64,000 bases of DNA from Halobellus sp. MBLA0158 (GTDB taxonomy: Archaea > Halobacteriota > Halobacteria > Halobacteriales > Haloferacaceae), in the NCBI RefSeq assembly GCF_041477585.1, contig NZ_JBGNYA010000001.1:2790001-2854000 (forward strand), read 5' to 3'. The translations under genes were made by a program, and so were the position numbers. The notes under the pieces were generated by a model that was given only the letters and a program-made list of their open reading frames with translations, did no database searches and was not told where the DNA came from. Shown in pieces: positions 23,209 through 31,703 of this stretch (the stretch's first letter is position 1; every line of letters begins with the position of its first letter).

Positions 23209-23502
23209 TCACTCCTGCGATTTTTTCACGGTCTCAAATCCGAGTTGTTCGAGTAATTCTTCACCCCGATCAGAGTGAAAGTCTCTCCGCTCCTCGCCAG
23301 TTGCGTGCGCAATAGCGCGGCCGACAGTGTATTTTAGAGGATATTCAAATCCTCCGAATTTGACGTATCTGCTTCTTTCACCTTTAGATTCGTTCGGATC
23401 CATTTCGGCCATAGCTGTGAGAATGTGAATATTAGTGAGAGCAATCGGTTCGTCTGTTCCGGACCAATCTATCGTAGCCGTAGTGAGTTCAGTCATTGCC
23501 AC
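23209..23502 (-). CDS. Orphan protein of the element, 97 aa
   Basis: A 97-residue polar protein without a recognisable domain. The first part (ELTTATIDWSGTDEPIALTN) resembles beta strands; the second (VGRAIAHATGEERRDFHSDR, GEELLEQLGFETVKK) is helical. There is no Cys, membrane segment or signal peptide. It is convergent with the winged-helix gene and closest to attR among the element's genes. A start at the second Met (23496) is equally possible. The TATA-like gatatatatta about 25-30 bases upstream, on the minus strand tttaatatatatc, supports this start region. Function unknown. Confidence 0.55.
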   Translation of the reverse strand: MAMTELTTATIDWSGTDEPIALTNIHILTAMAEMDPNESKGERSRYVKFGGFEYPLKYTVGRAIAHATGEERRDFHSDRGEELLEQLGFETVKKSQE

Positions 23503-23989
23503 GATCCAAGTTTGTGGCTGATATATATTAAATCAATGAAACTTATATTAGAGCTTATGAGGAGAAGGACTCCGCCTGAAGGACAGCAATTGGATTAAAT
23601 CACCTGTTCTCTGTTCTCTGTTGTCTAAGTCCGGCCGCGAATACTGAGTGCGAAGGAATTGCGGTATAAGCAGAGATAATTCTGAATCAGATGCTTCCTT
23701 TAGCTCTTAGGAACCAAATCGCTCTCACGGCAAATATGAGCCGTAGAGAGGATTCTGACCTATCGGAGGCGATGGAAAATTCGGACTCTCGCAGATACGA
23801 GGCTCTCAGGGAATGAGTGTGGGAGATACAGTACACGAGTAACTATATCCGGCTTCCGAGTCAAATATAGGGTGAAGCGCCTGACGGCGTCGGGGCGCGA
23901 GTAAAGTATGGGTGGAATGAGATCCCGAAATGCGCGAAGAAATCGCTATAAAGCGTCGTGGTCGTGCGAATTTCGAGCGAGTGAAGATT
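23503..23989. other. Gene-poor stretch between the orphan gene and attR
   Basis: About 490 bases without a convincing gene. Two short open frames exist on the plus strand: 20 codons from about 23537 and 26 codons at 23736-23816 (MSRREDSDLSEAMENSDSRR, then six more). Neither has a clear promoter and both are too short to call. The last 110 bases are GC-richer and more host-like. The stretch may hold recombination or arm-binding sites for the integrase. Confidence 0.35.
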
Positions 23990-24026
23990 CGGATGGGACC
24001 GCCCGGATTCGAACCGGGGTCACGGG
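23990..24026. repeat. attR: 37-bp repeat within tRNA-Pro
   Basis: This is the perfect partner of 15794-15830. It overlaps the last 33 bases of the intact tRNA-Pro gene plus four bases past its 3' end. The element therefore restored the tRNA gene on integration, as usual for tyrosine integrases that use tRNA 3' ends. Confidence 0.9.
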
Positions 24027-24066
24027 CACCCAAGGCCCGAAGTATACCAGGCTAACCCACGGTCCC
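23994..24066 (-). tRNA. tRNA-Pro (anticodon UGG)
   Basis: A 73-nt tRNA on the minus strand. The acceptor arms GGGACCG and CGGTCCC pair, the T arm is CCCGG-TTCGAAT-CCGGG, and the anticodon stem CGGGC/GCCCG encloses the loop CTTGGGT, giving anticodon TGG. The discriminator base is A, CCA is not encoded and no intron is present. Its 3' half is the attachment site of the integrated element. A TATA-like box lies 25-30 bases upstream, so the gene should still be expressed. Confidence 0.95.
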
Positions 24067-24091
24067 GCACGTCTCCCTCCAACCGTCACCG

Positions 24092-24099
24092 AGTAAAGG
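24092..24099 (-). promoter_or_regulatory. TATA-like box for tRNA-Pro
   Basis: CCTTTACT on the minus strand is about 29 bases ahead of the tRNA 5' end. This is the expected archaeal spacing and suggests a leader of only a few bases. Confidence 0.55.
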
Positions 24100-24135
24100 A
24101 TTTCGTTCGGCCGCGGCTGCGACCGCGACCGCGGG

Positions 24136-25986
24136 TCAGAGCCCCCAGATGGCGACGATGCCGACGGTCGTCACCGCGGCGAACACCAACTGCAAGGGGC
24201 CGCCGACGCGGATGTAGTCGCTGAAGCGGTAGCCGCCGGGACCGTAGACGAAGAGGTTCGTCTGGTAGCCGACGGGCGTCATAAACGCCGTCGAGGCCGC
24301 GAAGGTGACCGCCAGCACGAACGAAAAGGCGTTCGCGCCGAGCGACTGGGCCGCCTCGATCGCGACCGGGATCATCAAGACGACGCTGGCGTTGTTGGAG
24401 ATGACGTTCGTCAGGACCGCCGTGAGGAGATAGAACACCGCGAGCACGCCGACGAGCGGGAGGACGTCGCCGCTGGCGACGACCACGTCGGCCAACAGCG
24501 CCGCGCCGCCGGACGTTTCGAGGGCGATCCCGAGCGGAATCACGCCCGCGAGCAGGAACACCACGTCCCATTGGACGGCCTCGTAGAGCTCCTGCGGACG
24601 GAGACACCGGGTCGCCACCATCGCGAGCGCGCCGGCGAGCGCCGAGACTACGATCGGGAGGACGTTCAGCGCCGCGAGGCCGACGACCGCGACGACGATG
24701 CCCACCGCGATCGGCGTCTTCGACTCTCGGTAATCGTGTTTTTCGATCTCCTGGGCCACGATGAAGTCGCGGTTAGCGTCGAGGCGCTCGATGCTGTCGG
24801 CGGTGGCCTGCACCAGGAGCGTGTCGCCGACGCGGAGCCGGACGTCGTCCATCCGCCGGCGGATGAGTTCCTGGCCGCGCCGGAGCGCGAGCACCGTCGC
24901 GTTGTACCGCTGCCGGAAACTGGCCGAGACGAGCGACTCGTCGACGAGCGACGAGCCCGGCGCGACGACGACCTCGACGAGGTTCTGTCGCGACTCGCCC
25001 GCTTCGAGTTCGTCCTCGTCGACCGCGGTCGGCACGACGTCGAGCCCCTCCACGTCCAAGAGCTCCACGAGCGTGTCGCGGTCGGTCCGGAGCGCGAACA
25101 CGTCGCCGGCCTGGATCTGCTTCGGTCCGAGCGGCTCCAAGAAGACCTCGCCCTCGCGGATCAGCTGGATCAGGTCGACGTCGAAGTCGGTCTCGACGAG
25201 CGCTCGCTGGACTTGCTGGCCCACGAGCGGGGAGTCCTCGCGGACGACGACCTCGGTGAGGTACTCGGCCATCTCGAACTCCTCGGTGAGGTCCCCCCGG
25301 GCCCGGATCCGCTCGGGCGTCAGCCAGCGCCCGACCGTCAGCAGGTACGCCGCGCCGACGATCGAGACGACGATTCCGAGCTGGGTGAACTCGAACATCG
25401 TGAAGGTGCGGCCGAGCAGTCGCCCCGACAGATCCGACGCGAGAATGTTGGTCGAGGTGCCGATCAGCGTGAGCATCCCGCCGAACATCGAGGCATACGA
25501 GAGCGGAAGGAGGAGCTTCGACGGCGACGTGCCGCCGCGCTCGGCCAAGTCTGTCACCATCGGAAGCAGGATCGCGACCGCGGCGGTGTTGTTGATGAAG
25601 CCGGAGATGGGCGCGACGACGCCGATCGTCGCCCCCAGTTGCCGGTCGAGCGACCCCTCGGTGAAGGCGGCGATCCGGGCGCCGAGCCGCTGGATCACGC
25701 CCGTCCGCTGGACACCATCGCTGAGGATGAACATCGCCAGGACGGTCAGGGTCGCGGCGCTCGAAAAGCCCGAGAGCGCGTCCGCCGGGTAGTCCGGAAA
25801 GAGGACGATCGGCTCCGCCAGCAGTCCGACGCCGACGAGCGACGCCGACGCGGGCTGGATCAGGAGGAGCGCGACCATCACCCCGATCGCGGTGACGTCG
25901 ACCGGGACGGGCTCGGTCACGAAGAGCACGAGCGCGCAGACGACCACGAGGAAGACGACCAGGATCGCCGGCGTTATCGAGACCAC
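24136..25986 (-). CDS. SLC13/DASS-type anion transporter with two RCK-C domains
   Basis: A 616-aa transporter of the ion-transporter superfamily. Each hydrophobic half holds an Asn-Thr-type signature: SGFINNTAAVAILLPMVTDL with the GGMLTLIGTSTNILASDL loop in the first, and TNVISNNASVVLMIPVAIEA with the STAFMTPVGYQTNLF loop in the second. Between them lie two cytosolic TrkA-C/RCK-C domains at about 190-370 (VREDSPLVGQQVQ and VVAPGSSLVDESLVSAS). Relatives move sulfate or dicarboxylates with sodium. A TTG at 26037 extends the frame, but it sits beside a TATA box, so I prefer the GTG at 25986, which begins just before the first helix. The substrate is not readable from sequence. Confidence 0.85.
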   Translation of the reverse strand: MVSITPAILVVFLVVVCALVLFVTEPVPVDVTAIGVMVALLLIQPASASLVGVGLLAEPIVLFPDYPADALSGFSSAATLTVLAMFILSDGVQRTGVIQRLGARIAAFTEGSLDRQLGATIGVVAPISGFINNTAAVAILLPMVTDLAERGGTSPSKLLLPLSYASMFGGMLTLIGTSTNILASDLSGRLLGRTFTMFEFTQLGIVVSIVGAAYLLTVGRWLTPERIRARGDLTEEFEMAEYLTEVVVREDSPLVGQQVQRALVETDFDVDLIQLIREGEVFLEPLGPKQIQAGDVFALRTDRDTLVELLDVEGLDVVPTAVDEDELEAGESRQNLVEVVVAPGSSLVDESLVSASFRQRYNATVLALRRGQELIRRRMDDVRLRVGDTLLVQATADSIERLDANRDFIVAQEIEKHDYRESKTPIAVGIVVAVVGLAALNVLPIVVSALAGALAMVATRCLRPQELYEAVQWDVVFLLAGVIPLGIALETSGGAALLADVVVASGDVLPLVGVLAVFYLLTAVLTNVISNNASVVLMIPVAIEAAQSLGANAFSFVLAVTFAASTAFMTPVGYQTNLFVYGPGGYRFSDYIRVGGPLQLVFAAVTTVGIVAIWGL

Positions 25987-26216
25987 AGAAAGGTGTCGCC
26001 GCGGCGGTGCAAAAGGATGGGGGATCCGGACCGACAATTTATATACGAAACGGCGGCCAGATGGCGCGTGCGTTGAGAACGGCCCCGCGCCGGGTCGCGG
26101 GCGTGCGGTACGTCGGCGCGGGCACGGGTAGTGTACCGCCTGTTCGCCAGCCAGTCGAGAGCGGCGCCGCCGTCGCCCGCATCACGATCGACAGCGACGC
26201 GTTCTGTCTCGGGGCG

Positions 26217-28274
26217 TCAGCGCTCCTCTTGCAGTTCCATCTCCGCCACGAGGCCGTAGGGGTCGGTCCCCGAGCGGATGAGATCGAGGATGCGGAACGC
26301 GTCGCTCGGCGAGAGGAAGTGCCGACAGACCGCCCGGCCGAGGGGCGTGGGCTCGAAGCCGTCGATGAATTCCCACTGGAGGAGCTTGCCGAGCGCGTGC
26401 TTCGTGGGGACGTCACCGACCATCCGGTCGTTCAGCCGCTTTGCGCGCTTGCCCGCGACGACGACGTTCGCCAGCGTCTCTTCGGCGGCCGCGGTCTCGT
26501 CGTAGTGGGTCAGGACATCCTCCATCTCGCCCTTCAGGAGCTTGAACGCCACCTCGTCTTCGGTCATCTCCATCGAGTTGTGGTAGGTGCAGTCCGGCTC
26601 GACGAGCAGGTAGACCGTCCCCTTGTCGTGGTAGTCGGGGCGGCCCGCGCGGCCGAGCATCTGCTCGAACTCCTGGACGGAGAGCCACTCGATGCCCATC
26701 GCCAGCGAATCGAAGATCACCTGCGAGGCGGGGAAGTCGACGCCGGCCGCCAGCGCCGCGGTCGTGACGACCGCCGCGAGGTCCTGATTGCCGAACTGGC
26801 GTTCGACCCGCTTGCGGCGGCCGTAGTCGAGGCCGGCGTGGTACGGCGCGGAGTCGTATTCGAGCTTTCTGGAAATCTCGTGGCACCGCCGCCGGGAGTT
26901 GGTGAAGACGATCGTCTGGCCGCGGTAGCCCTTCGAGGACTTCGAGTCGAACTCCCGCCGAACGAGCTTGTTCACGATGTCGGGCTTCTCGCGACCGTCG
27001 GCGAAGGTCACGTGCCGCTCGATCGGCACGGGCCGCTCCTCGAACTCGATGAGCGTCGCCCGCAGGCGCTCGGCGAGCGACTCCGGGTTGCCGACCGTCG
27101 CCGAGAGGTAGACGTACTGCGCGCCGTCGTAGCCGCTACGATCCTGGGCGCGCTCCTCGCAGTAGTACTTGAGGCGGCTTATCAGCCCGTCGAGCCGGTG
27201 GCCGCGCTCTTCCTCCTTGAGCGTGTGGACCTCGTCGATGACGACGGTGCCGACGTCGCCGAGGTCCTTGCCCGTCCGGAGCGCGTGGTCGATCCCCTCG
27301 TAGGTCCCGACGACGATGTCGGCATTCGGATCGAAGCGGTTGCCGTCGTCGTTGATGCGGGAGGCGCCGACCCGGATCGTCACGTCCAGTAGGTCGCCGT
27401 AGCGATCCTCGAAGTCCTCGTGCTTCTGGTTCGCGAGCGCGACCAGGGGGACGAGAAAGAGCAGCTTCCCCTCGCCCTTCAGCGCGCGGTTTAGACCCGC
27501 GAGCTCGCCGACGAGCGTCTTCCCGGTCGCGGTGGCGCTCACGACGAGCTGGTCGCGGCCCGCGAAGAGACCGTTGTCGACAGAGAGCGACTGCACCGGC
27601 AGGAGCGTGTCGAAGCGGTCCTCGACCCGCCGCTGGAGTTCGGGGTGGAGATCGAGTGTGGAGGTTTCCACGAGGTCGACCTCGTCAGTCGTGGCGCTGA
27701 CGGTGTCGAACTTCGTGAGATCGGGATCGAGGCCGCCGGACAGCAGATTCGAGATCCGATCGAGGTCCTGGGTTTCGAGGAGCAGTTCTTCGAGGCGGTC
27801 CTGGGCGGCGCCGGTGAGCCGGCCCGACGCGGAGAAGTCGAGTTCGCGCTCCAGTTCGCGCTTCGCGCAGTCGGGGCAGATGTACTCCCGGTCGGTCTTG
27901 ACTGCCGTCTCCTCGGTGATGGGCGAGTAGCGCCCGTCGGAGGCGCAGTAGCGGCAGGTCCGGACGACCAAGGCGTCGAGCTGGTAGCCGTCGAGCATCT
28001 CCTGGAGCTCTTTTCGGCGCGCTTTCGAGGTCTGCTCGGAGATGCGGATGCGGGAGGCTCGACGCGCGATCTCGACGAACTGGCTCGGGTCCCGCGGCTC
28101 CTCGTTCGACCCGCGGACGACCCGGAACTTCGCGGGGCGCGGGCCGGCGCTCGTCTCCTTCAGTTCGAGCCGCGCGCGGAAGACCCGCTCGCCGTCGCGT
28201 TCGACGACCGCGAGGAAGTCGTCGCCGGACTCGTGGAGGAAGAGCGTGTCGACGGTCCCGACCTGTTGTGACAC
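26217..28274 (-). CDS. DEVH-box superfamily 2 helicase with N-terminal zinc finger
   Basis: An ATP-dependent helicase of 685 aa, related to Ski2/Hel308. The N-terminal 230 residues include a zinc site with two CxxC pairs (TCRYCASDG at 107-110 and ICPDCAKRE at 133-136). The helicase core has Walker A SATATGKT (246-253), the DEVH box (347-350), SAT motif III, and motif VI QMLGRAGRPDYHDKG. The C terminus has a helical region ending in a winged-helix-like QWEFIDGFEPTPLGRAVCRH, similar to Hel308. A role in repair or restart of stalled replication forks fits the family. The ATG at 28274 faces the site-2 protease gene with about 145 bases between. Confidence 0.88.
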   Translation of the reverse strand: MSQQVGTVDTLFLHESGDDFLAVVERDGERVFRARLELKETSAGPRPAKFRVVRGSNEEPRDPSQFVEIARRASRIRISEQTSKARRKELQEMLDGYQLDALVVRTCRYCASDGRYSPITEETAVKTDREYICPDCAKRELERELDFSASGRLTGAAQDRLEELLLETQDLDRISNLLSGGLDPDLTKFDTVSATTDEVDLVETSTLDLHPELQRRVEDRFDTLLPVQSLSVDNGLFAGRDQLVVSATATGKTLVGELAGLNRALKGEGKLLFLVPLVALANQKHEDFEDRYGDLLDVTIRVGASRINDDGNRFDPNADIVVGTYEGIDHALRTGKDLGDVGTVVIDEVHTLKEEERGHRLDGLISRLKYYCEERAQDRSGYDGAQYVYLSATVGNPESLAERLRATLIEFEERPVPIERHVTFADGREKPDIVNKLVRREFDSKSSKGYRGQTIVFTNSRRRCHEISRKLEYDSAPYHAGLDYGRRKRVERQFGNQDLAAVVTTAALAAGVDFPASQVIFDSLAMGIEWLSVQEFEQMLGRAGRPDYHDKGTVYLLVEPDCTYHNSMEMTEDEVAFKLLKGEMEDVLTHYDETAAAEETLANVVVAGKRAKRLNDRMVGDVPTKHALGKLLQWEFIDGFEPTPLGRAVCRHFLSPSDAFRILDLIRSGTDPYGLVAEMELQEER

Positions 28275-28388
28275 GGGTGGGGGTAGGAGAACGAGGTATT
28301 TCAGCGGTTCGTCTGCCGACGACTATCGACCGACCGCAGTCCAGTCGCAGTCGCAGTTGCCGGAGCCGACGCGACGAAGCGCGATTGG

Positions 28389-28397
28389 ACTTAAGTC
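28389..28397 (+). promoter_or_regulatory. TATA-like box for the site-2 protease gene
   Basis: acttaagtc is centred about 27 bases ahead of the ATG at 28420, which predicts a leaderless transcript. Confidence 0.45.
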
Positions 28398-28419
28398 CCG
28401 CGCCCGACTAACGGTCGGT

Positions 28420-29595
28420 ATGCGAGGCATCCGCATCGGGAGCGCGTTCGGGATTCCGATCAAGCTCGATCTCACCTTCCTGCTCGTTCTGCCCCTCTTC
28501 GCGTGGCTCATCGGAACCGACGTCGCCCAGCTGACCGGCGTCGTGAACGACCTGTTCGGATCGGCCATCGACGTCGGCCCGCTCACGGCGGGGTCGATGC
28601 AGTGGGTCCTCGGCGCGGCCGCGGCGCTCGGGCTGTTCGTCTGCGTCCTGCTCCACGAGTTCGGCCATTCGCTCGTCGCGATGCGGTACGGCTACCGCAT
28701 CGACTCCATCACGCTGTGGCTGTTCGGCGGCGTCGCGAGCTTCGCGGAGATGCCCGAAGACTGGAAGCAGGAGCTCGCGATCGCGATCGCGGGTCCGATC
28801 GTCAGCGTCGCCCTCGGCGTCGTCTCCTACATCGCGTTTCTGGCGCTCCCGTCGACGCTCGATCCCGCGAAGTTCGTACTCGGCTACCTCGCACTGACGA
28901 ACGTCGTCCTCGCGGCCTTCAATATGCTCCCGGGGTTCCCGATGGACGGGGGACGGGTGCTCCGCGCGCTCTTGGCGCGAAATCGACCGCACGCGCGGGC
29001 GACCCAGATCGCCGCCGAGGTCGGCAAGGTCTTCGCATTCCTGCTCGGGCTGTTCGGCCTGTTCGCGAACCTCTTTCTGGTCGCGCTGGCCTTCTTCATC
29101 TACATCGGCGCCTCCTCGGAGGCCCAACAGACCGTGATGAAGGCCGCCTTCCAGGACGTCACTGTCCGCGACGTGATGACGCCGCGCGCGGACCTCGACG
29201 TCGTGAGCGAGGACACGAGCGTCGCCGACCTGCTCGAACGGATGTTCACCGAGCGGCACACCGGCTATCCGGTGATGGACGGCGACCGGCTCGTGGGGAT
29301 GGTCACCCTCGACGACGCGCGGTCGGTGCGGGAGGTCGAGCGCGACGCCTACCGCGTCGACGACGTGATGTCCGCCGACGTGGCGACGATCTCCCCCGAC
29401 GCCGACGCGATGACGGCCATCGAGCAGATGCAACAGCACGACGTCGGGCGGCTCCCCGTCGTCGACGGCGACGGGCAGGTGGTCGGTCTCATCTCGCGCT
29501 CCGATCTGGTGACCGCGTTCAACATCATCCAGTCGCGGGGGACGCTCTCCTCGCTGTCCCCGCGAGAGCGCTCGAACCTCCCGAATCCGCGGTGA
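28420..29595 (+). CDS. Site-2-type M50 zinc metalloprotease with two CBS domains
   Basis: An intramembrane protease of 391 aa. The catalytic HEFGH motif (residues 79-83, LLHEFGHSLVAMRYG) and the second zinc-ligand motif NMLPGFPMDGGRVLRALLAR lie in separate membrane helices, with six predicted helices in total. The cytosolic C terminus carries paired CBS domains from about 240 (VRDVMTPRADLDVVSEDTS and DVMSADVATISPDADAM), a nucleotide-sensing arrangement common in the archaeal and bacterial 'Rip-like' group. It probably cleaves a membrane-bound regulator in response to energy state; the substrate is unknown. Confidence 0.9.
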   Translation: MRGIRIGSAFGIPIKLDLTFLLVLPLFAWLIGTDVAQLTGVVNDLFGSAIDVGPLTAGSMQWVLGAAAALGLFVCVLLHEFGHSLVAMRYGYRIDSITLWLFGGVASFAEMPEDWKQELAIAIAGPIVSVALGVVSYIAFLALPSTLDPAKFVLGYLALTNVVLAAFNMLPGFPMDGGRVLRALLARNRPHARATQIAAEVGKVFAFLLGLFGLFANLFLVALAFFIYIGASSEAQQTVMKAAFQDVTVRDVMTPRADLDVVSEDTSVADLLERMFTERHTGYPVMDGDRLVGMVTLDDARSVREVERDAYRVDDVMSADVATISPDADAMTAIEQMQQHDVGRLPVVDGDGQVVGLISRSDLVTAFNIIQSRGTLSSLSPRERSNLPNPR

Positions 29596-29608
29596 GAATG
29601 CGGCCGCG

Positions 29609-30370
29609 CTAGGGGGCCTCCTCGACGGCGTCGTTCCACTCCTCGGCGAGCGTCAGTTCGAGGTCGGCCTCCGCGCGGAGCCACTCGACGGCGTCGGTCA
29701 CCGTGGCCTCGTCGTCGCCGGTGACTTTGAGCCGGGTGTGGCTGGCGTCGCGGTTCGGATAGCTCCCGACGCGGACGCCGAACCGCTCGGCGACCGCTCC
29801 CAGGACGGAGGCGAGCGCGCCCTCGGGCTCCGGCGAATAGAGCGTCTGCGTGGCGACCTCGCCCGCGAAGTCCCCGGCGACGTTCTCGAAGACGGCACGC
29901 ATCTCCTCGGGGATCCCCGGGAGCACGTAGACGTCGTCGACGACGCAGCCGGGCGCGAGGCCCTCGGGGTTCGGGATCGGCGTCGCGCCCGCCGGGATCG
30001 ACGCGTACCACTCGGCCCGGAGGTCGAAGTCGAGATCGGGGTTCTCCTCGAAGATGCGATCGATCGTCTCTTGGACGTCGGCCTCGGCGACGGGATCGAC
30101 GATCAGATCGCGGTCGAGGCCGGCCGCGACGGCGTCCATCGTCACGTCGTCGGGCGTCCCGCCGAGACCGCCGGTGACGAGCACGGCGTCGAAGCGCTCG
30201 CGCCACGAGCGGATCGTCTCCGCGAGGATTGGCTCGTCGTCGGGCACGACGACGATCCGTGCGACGTCGACGCCGCGCCCGGTGAGTTCGTCGGCGAGCC
30301 ACGTCGCGTTCGTGTTCTCGATGTCGCCCGCGAGCAGTTCGTTGCCGACCGTGACGATTCCGGCGTCCAT
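29609..30370 (-). CDS. CinA-like molybdopterin-binding domain protein
   Basis: A 253-aa soluble protein of the MoCF/CinA N-terminal group. Typical parts are VTVGNELLAGDIENTNATWL at the start, LVTGGLGGTPDDVTMDAVAAG in the middle (the GGxGPTPDD-like loop that contacts the pterin or nucleotide), and VYVLPGIPEEMRAVFE. It lacks the C-terminal nicotinamide amidase domain of bacterial CinA. CinA-like proteins hydrolyse ADP-ribose or process NMN in bacteria; the archaeal single-domain form is uncharacterised. It converges on the protease gene with a 13-base gap, and its ATG at 30370 is near the divergent small membrane gene. Confidence 0.85.
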   Translation of the reverse strand: MDAGIVTVGNELLAGDIENTNATWLADELTGRGVDVARIVVVPDDEPILAETIRSWRERFDAVLVTGGLGGTPDDVTMDAVAAGLDRDLIVDPVAEADVQETIDRIFEENPDLDFDLRAEWYASIPAGATPIPNPEGLAPGCVVDDVYVLPGIPEEMRAVFENVAGDFAGEVATQTLYSPEPEGALASVLGAVAERFGVRVGSYPNRDASHTRLKVTGDDEATVTDAVEWLRAEADLELTLAEEWNDAVEEAP

Positions 30371-30486
30371 ACACGGCCCGTCGGGCGGCGACCGTTTAAG
30401 CGCAACCCCACGCGGGTCGTCGTCTGCGGCGCTCGAACGACGGCGTGAAGCGGAAAGTCCATATTCCGCGCCTCGTAGTTCCGACT

Positions 30487-30675
30487 ATGGGATTGTTCGA
30501 TAGCACTCGCGTGCTCGTCGGTATCGCACTCATAGTCGTCGGGACGCTCCTGTTCGTTCCCGGCATTCTGCCGAGCTCCGCGCAGATTTTCACCTACGCG
30601 CTGGTGCCTGCGGCCGCGCTCGTGACGATCGGCACGTGGCTCGTCGGGACGTCCGAAGGTTCGCCAGCGGTCTGA
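30487..30675 (+). CDS. Small two-helix membrane protein
   Basis: A 62-residue protein with two hydrophobic helices (RVLVGIALIVVGTLLFVPGI and QIFTYALVPAAALVTIGTWL) joined by a Pro/Ser turn, and polar ends. No motif gives a function. The ATG at 30487 has a TATA-like sequence (tccatatt) about 25 bases upstream. The gene stands alone, diverging from the CinA-like gene and facing the pilin pair. Confidence 0.6.
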   Translation: MGLFDSTRVLVGIALIVVGTLLFVPGILPSSAQIFTYALVPAAALVTIGTWLVGTSEGSPAV

Positions 30676-30762
30676 GTGCGGTTTACGAACAGAACTACTC
30701 AACTGATTCGGCAGATCGGTGATTGGATCGAAAGCCGCGCTGCGAGGGGCTTCGTAAGCGCT

Positions 30763-30782
30763 GAAAAAGATCCGGAAAAAAT
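30763..30782 (-). terminator. Oligo-T terminator after the pilin pair
   Basis: On the minus strand, a run of six T (30781-30776) and one of five T (30768-30764) lie within 30 bases downstream of the second pilin stop at 30792. Archaeal transcription usually ends at such runs. Confidence 0.55.
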
Positions 30783-30791
30783 TCGGTTCGT

Positions 30792-31232
30792 CTACGACTC
30801 GTCGGGCGCCGTGGATTGACTCAGCGTAGCCGAATTCTCCCCGTTTTGGGACGTCCAGACCACACGGATCGTTTCGCCGTCCCAGTCTACGGTATTGTTG
30901 AATTCAGCGCTCGTTCCCGCTGAAACCGTACTACTTCCCGTTCTTGCACTCCAAGCCACGCTTTTTGCGCCCCCATTGAGCCCAGTCGTGTTCAGTAAGG
31001 CGGTGTCGATTGAATCACCCGTCTGATGGGTGATGGTGACGTTATTGTCCCCCTGAGTTTCGTAGTCGAAGTTGAAACTCGCCTGCGGCGCCGTCTGCTG
31101 GACTTCCTGCCCGAGGTTCAGGACGAACGTGCCGATAACGGCGGCCAGAATCACGGTGATCGCGACCATCAGGATCACCCCGATCACCGGCGACACCGCC
31201 GAGTCGTCCGTGAACAGCTGCTTGAGCCTCAT
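30792..31232 (-). CDS. Archaeal type IV pilin, second of a tandem pair
   Basis: A 146-aa prepilin (DUF1628/PilA-like). The leader [12 protein letters not shown] is followed by the conserved hydrophobic domain [20 protein letters not shown], which PibD-type peptidase should process before assembly into a pilus. The rest is a beta-rich, Asn/Thr-rich surface domain with N-glycosylation sequons. It is separated from its upstream paralogue (31237-31671) by five bases, so the two are cotranscribed. The first 45 residues of the pair are nearly identical while the outer domains differ, which suggests duplication and selection for surface variation. Confidence 0.88.
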   Translation of the reverse strand: MRLKQLFTDDSAVSPVIGVILMVAITVILAAVIGTFVLNLGQEVQQTAPQASFNFDYETQGDNNVTITHQTGDSIDTALLNTTGLNGGAKSVAWSARTGSSTVSAGTSAEFNNTVDWDGETIRVVWTSQNGENSATLSQSTAPDES

Positions 31233-31236
31233 TTGA

Positions 31237-31671
31237 TTATGCTCCCGGCGCGGTGGATTGGCTCAGCGTGGCCGAGTTATCACCAGTGTCCGACTCCCAG
31301 ACGACGCGAATGGTCTCGCCGCTCCAGGCACCAGAGGTGTTGTAGGTGTTTGAGTCACCAGCGGTGATCTCAGTCGGCCAGTCACTTGGGTTCGTGTTAG
31401 TGAGCGCCCCCCCTGACGACGTCACGTTAATCTGTGACTTCTGGAGAGTGTCTCCAGTTTGATGAGTAACGGTGACTTCACCGTCGCCCGCCGATGTATT
31501 GTAATCAAAGTTGAAACTCGCCTGCGGAGCTGTGTTCTGAATACTCCCCCCGAGGTTCAGGACGAACGTACCGATAACGGCGGCCAGGATCACGGTAATC
31601 GCGACCATCAGGATCACCCCGATCACCGGCGACACCGCCGAATCGTCCGTGAACAGCTTTTTGAACTCCAT
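31237..31671 (-). CDS. Archaeal type IV pilin, first of a tandem pair
   Basis: A 144-aa prepilin. The leader [12 protein letters not shown] and the hydrophobic core [20 protein letters not shown] match the downstream paralogue almost exactly at both protein and DNA level. The exposed domain ([20 protein letters not shown] and beyond) shares a frame of strands with the paralogue but differs in loops. The end, LSQSTAPGA, resembles the [10 protein letters not shown] of its partner. In haloarchaea several PilA proteins share one hydrophobic domain and affect adhesion and motility. A TATA-like element lies 28 bases ahead of the ATG. Confidence 0.88.
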   Translation of the reverse strand: MEFKKLFTDDSAVSPVIGVILMVAITVILAAVIGTFVLNLGGSIQNTAPQASFNFDYNTSAGDGEVTVTHQTGDTLQKSQINVTSSGGALTNTNPSDWPTEITAGDSNTYNTSGAWSGETIRVVWESDTGDNSATLSQSTAPGA

Positions 31672-31695
31672 ACACTCAGTCTGCCCTACTCTGGG

Positions 31696-31703
31696 TTAAA
31701 TCT
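31696..31703 (-). promoter_or_regulatory. TATA-like box for the pilin pair
   Basis: AGATTTAA on the minus strand lies about 28 bases ahead of the pilin ATG at 31671, consistent with a leaderless or very short-leader transcript. Confidence 0.5.

Larger units (their letters stand above)
15794..24026. mobile_element. Integrated element in tRNA-Pro(UGG), about 8.2 kb
   Basis: The bounds are the two 37-bp direct repeats. The excised circle would be about 8196 bp. Contents from left to right: tyrosine integrase (+), reverse transcriptase (-), zinc-motif protein (+), primase-polymerase (-), small ORF (-), GAPxGN protein (+), PH-like/SHOCT protein (-), PhiH1-like regulator (+), winged helix (+) and an orphan (-). 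It is clearly AT-richer than the flanking host DNA and its codon use differs, which indicates transfer. The target tRNA gene remains intact at the right end. No capsid, terminase, spike, pilus or conjugation gene is recognisable, so an integrative plasmid or a reduced or satellite provirus fits best. Confidence 0.9.

Noticed and set aside
23190-23990. CRISPR array
   Set aside because: A check of the window, especially its AT-rich gaps, shows no regularly spaced repeats; the Cas4-like gene is isolated.
23806-24033. Minus-strand open frame crossing attR and the tRNA-Pro gene
   Set aside because: It overlaps a structural tRNA and has no protein-like pattern or promoter.
26007-27392. 461-codon plus-strand frame opposite the helicase
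   Set aside because: Antisense high-GC shadow; the helicase on the other strand has complete motifs.
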